Origin: Fragilaria crotonensis
Taxonomy: Eukaryota; Bacillariophyta; Fragilariophyceae; Fragilariales; Fragilariaceae
NCBI GenBank assembly: GCA_022925895.1
Contig: JAKSYS010000653.1
Location: forward strand, 1-34,975
Direction: 5' to 3'
Length of the DNA stretch: 34,975 bases
A program made the position numbers and the translations under genes. Below the pieces are notes generated by a model. It was given only the letters and a program-made list of their open reading frames with translations, did not search any database and was not told where the DNA came from. Positions 19,722 to 29,299 of this stretch are shown piece after piece. The number at the start of each line of letters is the position of its first letter. Position 1 is the first letter of the stretch.

Positions 19722-21344
19722 CTACTCTTCATAATGGGAATGGGCCTCAGGGAAACTTGTTCCGATCTGCATTGAACCCATACGGTAGCAACGAATGTTT
19801 AGCTCGAAGACGTCGACACCAGTGTCCAAGGTCACGTGATTTTCTTCCCCACCCACCAAGAAACAAGTGGTGTAGAGTGCCATTTCGAACTCGGGCGAAG
19901 TTCCCATGAAACTGGTACCTACGGCCTTCTCAACTCCATTCCAAGCAAACTGCAACGTCAAAATGTGGTCGTCGTCATTCGTCGCAGCTTCGTTTTGACC
20001 TCTTGGCTTGATGTAACCACGGTAGTCCAGGGCACCCTTCTTCTCCTCCTGGTACAACTGAATCCAGTTGTGAAACCCGCTGACCTTGTCATCCTTGACT
20101 TCTCCGATAAAGACATGCTCAAAACCAGACGAGTCCTCGCGACCTCCACGAGAGCGACCATAGGGCTTGAACCAGATTCTATGCAGCAGGTCAAGAAATC
20201 CTTCCTTGTCGGAGGGAACGTTTTCTGCATTGGCACTGCAATACTTGTGACAGAATTGCATGGGTGCGGTCTCCATGACAGCTCGAAGAAAAACCTTGAC
20301 TTCGCTGCGCTCACTATCGGAGACGGACTCTGCAACACCAGTTGCCGCAATGTAATTGTCCAAGAGGGCAAGGAATGCGCGGTAGGTTGGTCGCGTCTGG
20401 AATTGACGTTCATCGACGCTCGTGAACAGCGGGTCCTCAGCGGCGTCGTCCCTCTGGAAGGGTTTCTTACCGTCCTGAACGTTCAACACAAAGTCCGTGC
20501 CTTGTTTGAGACGATTGACATCTAAATCCCAGATATGCTGGACTGCACTGGCAAGACTGGCATCCAGACCAAGCGAAGCAATGGACATAGCCTCTGGGAC
20601 CTCGACCTCCAACTCATATGGGCGAGACCTGCCGTCGACATGTCGGTGAATGGAGATGCGTGGAAAAAGGGGACGCAAAGATACAGTTTCAACCAACCAT
20701 CTTGACACTTACATGAAGCAACTCGTTTCAAAAGCGTGCACAACAACATTGATGCACCTCAAGAGCTTTACATTATTATCGTTGTCATCCCCGAGGAAGT
20801 CGGAACCGATGCGAAAGGCGCTAGAACGTGTAAAGACGAGCTTCTCAGGTGGTGGGGGAATTTGCTCCGCAAAGAATGCCGCCAACTCGGAATTCTCTTC
20901 TTGGTCAACAGAAAGATCTGAGAAGATATTCTGAAGAAACTCGTTGACCTTGCTTTCCTCGAAGCCGTCAGTACCATCAAGTGGCTTGGGTCTGTAGAGT
21001 ACGATTTGCGGGGGGAAGGAACGGGATTAGTCAAGTGATGAGGGAAAGGACCAGAAGCGCGTCCGAACCCGGAATTCAACTCACTGCATTCGAGAGGCCT
21101 CAACAGCATGTACGATAGCATTGATGGCCTTGAGAATTGCCACATTGGTCTCATTATCGTCAGTCAAGAACTCGCAACCGATGCGAAAGGCACTGGCGCG
21201 GAGGGAAACGAGAGTATCAGGGGGTGGGTTAGCTTCTTGAAAGAAATCAATTAACTCCTGGGCTTCTTCGCGGTCTACCGTAAGGTCTTCAAAGATGCTG
21301 CGATAGAATGCTTCTACCTTTGAGTTCATTGCGTAGTTGGACAT
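19722..21344 (-). CDS. XendoU-family poly(U) endoribonuclease with duplicated N-terminal module (three exons)
   Basis: Metal-stimulated RNase that cuts at uridines leaving 2',3'-cyclic phosphates. Exons 21344-21085, 20991-20713 and 20628-19722 join in frame to 481 residues with no break. The XendoU core occupies about residues 205-481. It contains FEHVFIGE (His351), VSGFHNWIQLYQEEKKG (His366), DYRGY, a candidate catalytic Lys414 in GVEKAVGTSF, then SPEFEMALYTTCFLVGGE and a final IGTSFPE. The N-terminus holds two copies of an unrecognised 75-residue module (10-84 and 102-178). Each is V..F...IF.DL.VD.EE...L..FF.E..PPP, followed by SAFRIG..FL.DDN..NV..L..IN..VHA.E. Exon 1 carries copy 1 and exon 2 carries copy 2, so the duplication coincides with exons. 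No signal peptide is seen. Confidence 0.94.
20629..20712 (-). other. XendoU intron 2 (84 nt)
   Basis: Minus-strand donor GTAAGT (first base 20712) and acceptor GACGGCAG (last base 20629). Splicing joins AT-G to give ETSCFMSRPYELEVEV, in frame with exon 3. Confidence 0.85.
20992..21084 (-). other. XendoU intron 1 (93 nt)
   Basis: Minus-strand donor GTGAGT (first base 21084) and acceptor CTACAG (last base 20992). Splicing joins CA-A within a Gln codon (ASRMQPKPLD) and keeps the frame. Confidence 0.9.
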
Positions 21345-23975
21345 GGTCACTTGCTGGTTTTCCGTGTTTGTGTTCGTCGGGATTTGTGAGTACTATCGAC
21401 TATCGACTCCTATGTGATAAAGATCCTCGCCCAAAAAATCACGGTATTGGTATGAACGTTTCTACTGTACCACTAGAGACCATTCGGGCTCTGGAGCAGT
21501 GGCCCGATCCAGCCAGCCCCTCGTTAAAGTACCGTTACTACTCTTATTTTTGTATGATCGAAAAACTCATTCTTCATTACAGAGTAGATAACGGTTTCTA
21601 AGTTCATGTAAAGCTTGATTTCTCAACCAATTCCTCAAACGACGCTGAGATAGTGCATCGTTATGCTCCTTGGGTTGGCTTGTACCTGGTACCACGAGAT
21701 GCACGGACTCATCGTTGTTCGGCTTTTTGGTGAAGTCGATTTGAGGCCTGAAATTGACCTTCCACGTGGACGAAAATTAGAAATGTACTAATTCCCATGT
21801 AGGCTGTACGAGGAAAAAATCTGAATTGCAGAGAATTTCGAAGTGCTCTGTCACCAACGCACTGCACCACTATCTGACAATGAGAAATCCGTCCATGAAG
21901 TGATCCATTGTCATCAAGATGATGCTGGTGGTGCCTGCAAAGCCATGTTCAAAAACGTCACAGGCAGTTGATGGATGGTTGGGATCGACGATCGGTGGTT
22001 GTTGACACTCCTGATTCACATACTTCGTGTCGCAAACAGAATTCAACACTTAACTTCAATTGACGACTCTTCTTCTCGTTCTGCCTCCCTTTTCAACAAC
22101 AAGGAACAATGTGAAAGTGTGGATATGCTCATGAATGACGGCCACAGTTTTGCTGAGTGCAATGGTTGCACTACTCTCGCAGTTTTTCTGGAGGTATGTG
22201 AAATGCTATGAACTATCGATCATTTCACTTCAAAACTTGTCCTCTGGTTGTATCTCACGCCTTTGTTTCAGGCATAATCTCCTGTCTATTAGTTGTTGAT
22301 TACAGTTCAAGAAGCTGCATCAAAGCTCTCGATAAAAAATTTGATTGCAGGTTGATTCTATCGCTTGTGTTTTTGAGGAGGCGGTGCATCAAAGTTTTAA
22401 GATATGCTGGAAGATAATTTTGATCCAAATGAAGCGTGTGTCTGCTATTTCTGATTTGGACGAGGTGGAGACGCATCAAACCTGTCAAATATGGACAACA
22501 TTGTTGGCCCTGATGCAGGTTGTGTCCGCTGTGTCTGCAACAATAGTAGAGGCGGAGCTTGCGTGTGCATCAACCGTGTCGGATGACAGCCATTGTCCGA
22601 ATGTATCAGGTTGTGCCTCCTAACCTTCTGTTTTGCATGGAGGAGTAGCTGTGTCTTCAAAGCTGCCAAATGTGGACGACAACCTTGTCGCTCCAGTTGC
22701 AGATTCTGAATGCTGCTTGAAGGAAGAAGAGCGACTCCCTCACTTCTGCTAAAGACGACAGAAGAGGATGCTTTGTTGGGCAGTTCGGAATTTTGCTTGC
22801 CTTTTGAAGGAGCCGCATTTTAGTGCTTGTTGTAATTGTGAGCCGTCGACAGCGGCTGCCTCCTTTGTGTCATCATCGTTGTCTGTCAACACACTTAAGT
22901 AGATCAACAACGTGAGATTAGCTCGAGAGCTCGAGTATACAAAATGCGCGCCAACAATAGATCGTTTGTGCCGGCGATTTACTTAAATGATTTTTTATAT
23001 GTTGAGTACAGTGGATGGATAATGCATTTCGGTGAAGACGTTAAAAATAGCATCGAATTCGTGCTCATAACCAGAAATCGGGCCGCTGCCTCATGTAAGC
23101 ATAGCTATTTGCTATACAATAATCTACACCGTACTACTAGTAGTCGTATGGCAGCATGGCAGCATACGCCATACGCTATACGTCAAAGGAAAATCCATCC
23201 TTGACTATCTCGACTACAATCATTCGGGACTCGGGACCGACCGTCAGCAGCTGCCAGGGTGTCACCGTGTCACCTTGTGGCTTGTGGTTCATGGAGCGAA
23301 GGGACTTTCGGTGTATGAAGTCTAAATTCATTCCGACTAGATGCTTGGGCTACAGATGAACTCTAGGAGCATTTGATCCATATAGTATCCTTTATCCTTT
23401 CTATGCTGCTCGATGTAGTTACGGGCAGATGTTGACAATTTCCCGGATTTGGTACGTGATGCACGGAGGATTTTGCCTTCAACGGTGTGTTGTGCTTCAT
23501 CACGTCGTAATCTATCCTCATGACTATGTTGGCGAGTTGCCAATCTTGGGTGTGATTTGGTTAACCAGGTCGTCTTTGACCAAACGATTGTTGCGACCAG
23601 ACTGTCCGGCGCTCAGTATGAGCTGTGATTCGTGATATACTATACCAGGAGAGTCGTAGCATAGCGATGCGTATGTTCGTAGGCTATATAGCCACAGCAT
23701 CACGAACCTCGCGACTCGATACCCTTGAGCCTCGAGTCGTAGTACCAGGTACTTAATGCAATTCGCTAACCTTCTTGTTTTTTCGTGTTTCGCCCCTGCA
23801 CGACTTGAACCTCTCACCAGAAATTCGCTCTCATATACGACCTTGAACTCTTTAGAGTACCAGTACAACAGGTAGCACCTGGTATTGTAAGGTACAGTAC
23901 CAGGGTACTCGTAGCATCTGGGTCGTGAAACGAACAGGATCCCCCTATATCGCATCTCACTTTTTCATAAAGAAA
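21345..23975. other. Long gene-poor region
   Basis: About 2.6 kb between the XendoU start and the hydroxylase start. No intact gene is supported. It contains a degenerate repeat region (22290-22740, entered separately). A 68-codon minus-strand frame at 23337-23543 (LRRDEAQHTVEGKILRASRT and KGYYMDQMLLEF) resembles a coding fragment but is unrecognised. GTAC-rich DNA fills 23690-23910 just upstream of the hydroxylase gene. An open plus-strand frame of about 45 codons ends near 21970 (EVIHCHQDDAGGACKAMFK); it may belong to the same decayed element. Confidence 0.5.
22290..22740 (+). pseudogene. Degenerate ~69-94-bp repeats, possible decayed repeat-protein gene
   Basis: Four to five diverged units can be aligned by eye on a GCATCAAA-like landmark at 22317, 22386, 22473, 22567 and 22653. 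Translated pieces still resemble one another although stops intervene: GGASKF.DMLEDNFDPNEACVC, GGDASNLSNMDNIVGPDAGC and AVSSKLPNVDDNLVAPVADS. This suggests an old Asp/Cys-rich repeat protein that has lost its frame, or a non-coding minisatellite. No function is claimed. Confidence 0.35.
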
Positions 23976-24923
23976 ATGATCTACTCCACTGAACAACCCG
24001 ATTCAAACCAAGGGCAGAAACACTCAGAATTGCTTGTCCTACCCGCAATGCTTCTGGTCACTGCAATTATCCTTGTAGCAGTCTGGTTCGCAACGCCATT
24101 GGCCCTGTCTACCCAGAACTACGATCCGATCCTGGAACTCAAAATAAAGGTGCTGTCCATCACGATCACGCTCTTTTCTATTTCAATAGCTATAATGGCG
24201 CGGACGTCAGACATTCCAGAAGATCCGTACGACCCTGTCCGGGAGACATGGTTTGGTCATCGAATGGCAAGGGAGGGCGAATGGACGAACATCCCCGTCG
24301 TCCTCGTCGCTATGTACTCCCTCGTCCTTGGATATGGCACTGTGGTTAGCATAATCACGGGCCCAGACACTCCCTTACTCTGCATTCCAGCATTTTACAT
24401 GGTCGGACTGGTTGCCTTTTACTTTTGGCATGTGGCAGCACACCGAGTCGAGAACACGGAACTCAATCGAGCGCATATGTTGCATCATCAAGATCGCTTT
24501 CCACAACATGACTTTTACGGTGATTCCATTCCTGACATGCAACGCGAGCGAGATGCTCGCGGTGGAGGCCCCCAAACGATGCTGTCGTTGATGAATCCCT
24601 TCCGTCGGACAGCCGAACCAACGTCGTTGGCTCACGAAGGGCCGCTTGTCTTGGCAGTTTTGGCCGTTGTCGTGTTTGCAAAATTCTTGCTGCACGTCTC
24701 AACCGCCACGTGCCTTTGGGCATTACTGGGTTTTCTGCTTCTGATGTCCGTCGGGAGTGCCATTCACATGTCCTTCCACGAGCGCGGTTTCCAACTTGAG
24801 CCGTACGCCTGGTTCAGGGAATTACGAGCCCTTCACATGATTCATCATTTGCACCGCAAGAATTTCGCCATGGTTAATGTGATCTTGGACATGATGTTTT
24901 GTTCACTGCTTTTACATGAATAA
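23976..24923 (+). CDS. Histidine-box membrane protein, fatty acid hydroxylase/sterol desaturase type
   Basis: Intact 315-residue frame from ATG 23976; the frame stays open upstream without another ATG. Hydrophobic segments lie at about 19-43, 59-76, 106-128, 134-152, 224-242 and 245-264. Histidine clusters of the di-iron hydroxylase superfamily are present: HVAAH (152-156), HMLHH (167-171), HMSFHE (264-268) and HMIHHLH (287-293). Spacing and order (HxxxH, HxxHH, HxxxH, HxxHH) fit that superfamily, whose members hydroxylate or desaturate lipids, sterols or carotenoids in membranes. The substrate cannot be read from the sequence. The middle loop (188-212) is polar and atypical. Its stop lies 91 nt from the convergent SPRY gene. 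Confidence 0.75.
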   Translation: MIYSTEQPDSNQGQKHSELLVLPAMLLVTAIILVAVWFATPLALSTQNYDPILELKIKVLSITITLFSISIAIMARTSDIPEDPYDPVRETWFGHRMAREGEWTNIPVVLVAMYSLVLGYGTVVSIITGPDTPLLCIPAFYMVGLVAFYFWHVAAHRVENTELNRAHMLHHQDRFPQHDFYGDSIPDMQRERDARGGGPQTMLSLMNPFRRTAEPTSLAHEGPLVLAVLAVVVFAKFLLHVSTATCLWALLGFLLLMSVGSAIHMSFHERGFQLEPYAWFRELRALHMIHHLHRKNFAMVNVILDMMFCSLLLHE

Positions 24924-25014
24924 TTTGCTTCAATGTGATGTGCAACGTGTCCACCAGGCGTCCGGAAGAGAAGAATTGCCTCGAAGTCATCAGCAAATCC
25001 TTCTAACGTCGAAG

Positions 25015-27146
25015 CTACTGCACGGTGTCATCATCGTCGTCGTCATCATTATCAACATCATCGTCTTCTTCGTCGTCATCATCATCATCCTCTGTAGGTA
25101 CCACGGGGCGACATCCTTCATCGCTTCTGAACACGATACTCCCGTCAACGGCATAGACTGTCACACCAGGTGGTGCTCCAACGTGTTCACGCCACGTCGC
25201 TCTCAAATCTTCGGAAGAAAAGCGACACATAACCTGGGGTTCCAGGACTATGCAGTGTTACTGTTGGAAAGAGCTCCTCTTCCGCCGGTACTAGGAGTGG
25301 TAGTGTCGATTTGTGCAACGCAGGCAGCTTGCTCGATATTTGCTCCGGATGTATAGGCGGTGGCACGATTTGGCCATTGACGTTAAATGTGACTGTAGCT
25401 GCCACCATGACTCCGTCCCAAGTTTCAAACGCAGATTGGTCGTCGAGATGCACCAAGCAGCCGACAGTGGCATTGTCGCCATAGCCAGACTGGTTGGGGT
25501 CCAAAGATGAACACCACTGACCTGCTGTTAATATTTGGCCTGTAGTGCACAGGCCGACTGAACCCTTCCACGCCCCCACCAACGTATTAAGTGGCATTTC
25601 CAAAGTAGAGAGCCCGATGGACAGGGTTGCCATGGACGTCGGTAGTGCTACATCAGCACGCGGAAGTACTGTCATTTCGAAGTAGGCGTAGCAATTCCGT
25701 AGGACTGGCACCATACTACGTGTTGAACAATACAAGACATTCCCATCTGCTTGACAAAATGAAGTGGCAAAATTAGTCAAAAACTTTGTAGGGCGCTTGC
25801 TCGTTGTACACCAAGGCATCGGCGTCGCTCTTACCTTTGGTGGCCACATGCTGACCGCACGAAAGGACAATACCACCACCTACATCTGCCGCATTAAAGA
25901 CTGCCAGGCGGTTCGCATCTCGCAGAGCCAATGCCATAGCTCGCGTTCGCTCATTGTCGGAATCTAAGCCATCCTCCACTCGAAGCTTGTCCCTCGCCAA
26001 GAAGATGACATCTTCCGTGAAGCGAGTCCCACGGGCCATGACCAGGAAACGAGAGTCCGGTGACGGTGGGAAGGACTTGGGAGTACACATAAAGGGTGAA
26101 GGAGGGCATCCTTCCTTGGGAGTTTGTAGAGGTGATGATGTTTGTGATGTCGGAAAGTCAATGTTGTCAAAGGTTGACATCATCTTTTCTTTCCAACGGC
26201 AACACGACTGTGGCTAGAAAGGGACGCAAAGAGACCTCATAATGCATCATTTTCTGAACTCTTTCTTGGCACTTTCGTCAAGGCCTCGTCTTCCCGTTCA
26301 CGGTAACTGATGACATGTGCGGCCGAGTTAATCTGTGACAATTTCTCAATCAAGTCTCGATTCGCAGCAACATCGCCAATTCCGGATGTCATGTCCACCA
26401 TACCATAATGATCTCGAGACAAGCGATTGAGAGCGGAGGGCACTCCTGTCGCGACACTTTGAATGCCGCTAGCAAAGACGTCAGTAGCAGTAGAGAATTG
26501 CAGGTTGGTAAGCATATTCCAGATGCGATTCAAAAGGCGCACGACGGCGTCTACTAACGAATTGATGCAGTCCAACGAAACTTCGATTCTGCAAATGCAG
26601 TGTCCAACATGGTTTCTCGAACAGCATCCAACAAGTGAATCAATACGGAGAGTGGAACATTTTGGAGCACTGATCTGATGATGAACTGTAATAGGTTGGG
26701 TTGTTGGGGTGGTTCTCTGAGTGTCTCAGGGATAACTCTCTAGACTTCTGGATATCAGTCGCTGCTTTGTGGGCCTTGACACAAAACTGACGTAATGATT
26801 GCGGGTGGGCAAAGACAGCCGCCGCCAACTTCTGCGTGACGTAGCGTCGTTGGCGATCTTGCAGTCGCTGATGCATTAAGTCGTCATCGAAGGTATAACC
26901 CACAGCATCATCGTCCATTCCATGTTCATCTGGCGACAGAGCCATCAGTCCCGGTGTCTCTGGGGTTTTAACAAAGGACGACCAACTACCCACCTGAGCT
27001 AGGTTGTTGTGGGAGGAAGCTCCCATTGACGCAGCGTCAGAGAGAGTCAAGAAAGATGCTATGTGCCGCACAATCGCTCCATCTTGATAGGGCGGTGATA
27101 TTCGAATCGTGTACTCATCGTGCAAGGGGAAGGAACTGCCTTCCAT
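25015..27146 (-). CDS. SPRY-domain protein with poly-Asp tail, function unknown (six frameshifts)
   Basis: ATG 27146 to TAG 25015, conceptually about 709 residues. The N-terminal third (IVRHIASFLTLSDAASMGAS and QRRYVTQKLAAAVFAHPQSLRQF) is helical and faintly F-box-like. A helical middle follows (LLQFIIRSVLQNVPLSVLIHL; LVDAVVRLLNRIWNMLTNL). The C-terminal part is a SPRY domain: YFEMTVLPR, SIGLSTLEMPLNTLVGAWKG, SVGL, YGDNATVGCLVHLDD, VTFNVNGQ, LFPTVTLHSPGTPVMCRFSS. SPRY domains bind protein partners. The last 25 residues are almost all Asp/Glu, encoded by a GAT/GAC repeat at about 25018-25092. Breaks lie near 26707 (C4 run) and 26586 (missing base), and near 26263, 26170, 25781 and 25239 (one extra base each). 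Treating it as one gene is inference from continuous helical and SPRY content. Confidence 0.7.
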
Positions 27147-27799
27147 CGCGGTTACCTTCGTTGAAGAGCCTTTCAGATCTTAGGTAGTGCAGCCCTCTTT
27201 GGGCGAAGGTTGCAGCTGTTGGACTAGCTTTTCTCGAGTTCTCAATACACACAGATCTAGACTTCTGCATTCATTCCTGTTAACTTTGAAGACGTACTCT
27301 TGCTGTACAAAGCACAATACGCCATGTAAAGGAATCTGTTTTCTGTTTCATGACGCTACCAGTAGTGATGACGCCGAGCACGGCGGATTCACTCGTACAT
27401 GTGGGAGTAGATAACTGTTTTCTCCTCTGTCACCCAATTGGATGTCACTTCTGTATCTCAGTATATGCAGTCCACGTGCAACCGACTCCGACCTCCAACC
27501 GCTCAGACCATGTGAATACCTGGTACTAGTACATGGTACCCGGTACTACTGGTACTATGGATACAAGAGTACTGTCCCCTGGTACAACGTCAAACATCTA
27601 ATCGAAACCGCTTCCTATCGGTGGAGGCGCGGTGTCTCACTTGACGCCGGGTCGGCGGTCGACGGGCGCTCAATCTTCAAGGCATCTGGAATTCAATGTA
27701 TCGAAGAACCTCAACGAACCTATCCGATCTGGTATTTCTCGCACACTAATCCAACTACTGCCCTCTGCTGCACCGTTCCAAGTTCAAACAAAGTCAACC
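27147..27799. other. Divergent promoter region with GTAC words
   Basis: The 653 nt between the SPRY-protein start and the Rpn8 start. No gene is supported. The Rpn8 frame is open upstream of its ATG back to about 27632, but the family domain begins well after 27800. A tight GTAC cluster (GGTACTAGTACATGG, GGTACCCGGTACTACTGG) lies at 27520-27590. Confidence 0.6.
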
Positions 27800-28946
27800 A
27801 TGACGGAAACCGCGGACAGTACCACCAAGGATGAAACGACAACGACAACGACCTCCGTAAACACCAGCATTGTTGATGTAACGATCCATCCTCTCGTTCT
27901 GCTATCAGCTGCAGATCACTATCATCGTGTGGCAAGAGGAACAAAAAAGCGAGTGGTGGGCGTTTTGCTGGGCAGTGTGTCTAGGGGCAACATTGATGCC
28001 ACCAACTCCTTTGCAGTGCCTTTTGAGGAAGATTCCAATAACCCTGTGAGTAGACCTAGTATGAATTGTTTCAGCTCCCCCGGCTTTCGAGCAAAGTGGA
28101 GGAGAAAACACTGTGCACGCGTCACTAACGCTTTTCCAAATCCTGATGTACGCTCATCTCCTTCTCGCAGGCTGTCTTTTACTTGGATCACAATTATCTG
28201 GAGAACATGCTCATCATGTTCCGAAAGGTCAATGCCAAAGAGCGTGTGGTTGGATTTTACTCTACAGGCCCCCAAATCCGCCCAAACGATCTCCGGATTT
28301 ATGATTTAGTCTCACGATTTACAGTTGGTTCGCCCTACAGTCCCGTGTTTTGCATCATTGACATCCGACCCAATCGACAGTCGATCCCTACGACGGCATA
28401 CAAGGTCGTTGAAGAAGTTAGCAGTGGCAACGATTCGAATCAGCGGAATCGTCAATTTGCTCATGTCCCCTCACTCATTGGTGCCATGGAGGCAGAGGAG
28501 GTGGGCGTCGAACACTTGTTGCGAGAAATCAACGATCCAACTGTTTCAACCGTGGCCTCTCTCATCAAGGCGAAATGTCGGTCTGGCGACGCTGGCAGAA
28601 AAACTTGTGGAATGCCAACAATACTTGGAAGCCTGTGCGTGGCGAGAAGAAAATGAACCCTGAAATTTCAGCCAACATGCAAACGATTCTCAATTTACTC
28701 CCGAATCTCAATACAGAAGATTTGGTCCGCAGCATGTTAGTAAAGACGAATGATATGCATATGGCAATCTACTTGTCGGCGTTGATTCGAAGCGTTATTG
28801 CGCTTCATGATTTAGTCAACAACAAAATTCAATACGGGCATGAGGAAACAGGTGAAGAGAAGAAGGAAGATCCTGCACCAGGCAAGACGAAAGAGGTAGC
28901 GAAGGAGAGCAGCAGTGAAAAGACTAAGGAGACTGAGAAGAAGTAA
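27800..28946 (+). CDS. RPN8: 26S proteasome regulatory subunit Rpn8/PSMD7 (one intron, two frameshifts)
   Basis: Non-catalytic MPN subunit of the proteasome lid that pairs with Rpn11. Exon 1 (27800-28045) gives a Thr-rich N-terminus and [27 protein letters not shown] and [10 protein letters not shown]. Exon 2 starts at 28171 with [31 protein letters not shown]; the catalytic HxHP of active MPN+ enzymes is replaced by YSTGP, as expected for Rpn8. Then come [42 protein letters not shown] and [19 protein letters not shown], and a Lys/Glu-rich tail. ATG 27800 fits the family length (about 339 residues, human 324). Breaks at the A3 run 28573-28575 and near 28635, each an extra base. Confidence 0.95.
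28046..28170 (+). other. Rpn8 intron (125 nt)
   Basis: Donor GTGAGT at 28046, acceptor CTTCTCGCAG ending at 28170. Splicing in phase 0 gives [20 protein letters not shown], which matches the conserved Rpn8 sequence. Confidence 0.93.
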
Positions 28947-29299
28947 GAATCGACACTAGTTATTGGTACTGGAGAACTTTGTTGACGGGCTAAGAAATGC
29001 TGTGTTAAGCAGAGGCAGTACAGGTCTTTATGACCTGACCTACTATTAGTTTTTGACTCGCACATCAATTCATCAACAAGTGTTTCAACCATGGGTTGTC
29101 AAATTATCGTAAATAGCACATGCAGATGTGATTCTTCAAATTCTCTAGTCATGTACATTTGGGGACAATTATCAATCATTTCATTCAACGTTGATGAACG
29201 ATTGTCCGTCAGTCTTGCAGCGAATGTTTTTAAAGGCAAGCAACCATAAACCAGGCATCGTTCCTTGACCGAAACGTTCTTGCATCAGTACGAACTGGA
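28947..29299. other. Convergent intergenic region
   Basis: The 353 nt between the stops of Rpn8 (+) and the SulP-type transporter (-). I see no gene or repeat. No frame on the minus strand continues the transporter into a STAS domain. Confidence 0.6.

Noticed and set aside
23785-23830. Minus-strand GAGGTTCAAGTCGTG resembling a tRNA T-arm
   Set aside because: No pairing T-stem, no anticodon arm and no acceptor stem can be built around it; the match is limited to GGTTCAA.
25015-25230. Acidic 71-codon minus-strand frame as a separate small gene
   Set aside because: Its first half (CRFSSEDLRATW) completes the last strand of the SPRY domain after a one-base shift, so it is the end of that gene.
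27632-27799. N-terminal extension of Rpn8 using the open frame upstream
   Set aside because: The family domain starts just after ATG 27800, the upstream frame is Arg/Ser-rich without motif, and the length with ATG 27800 fits Rpn8.
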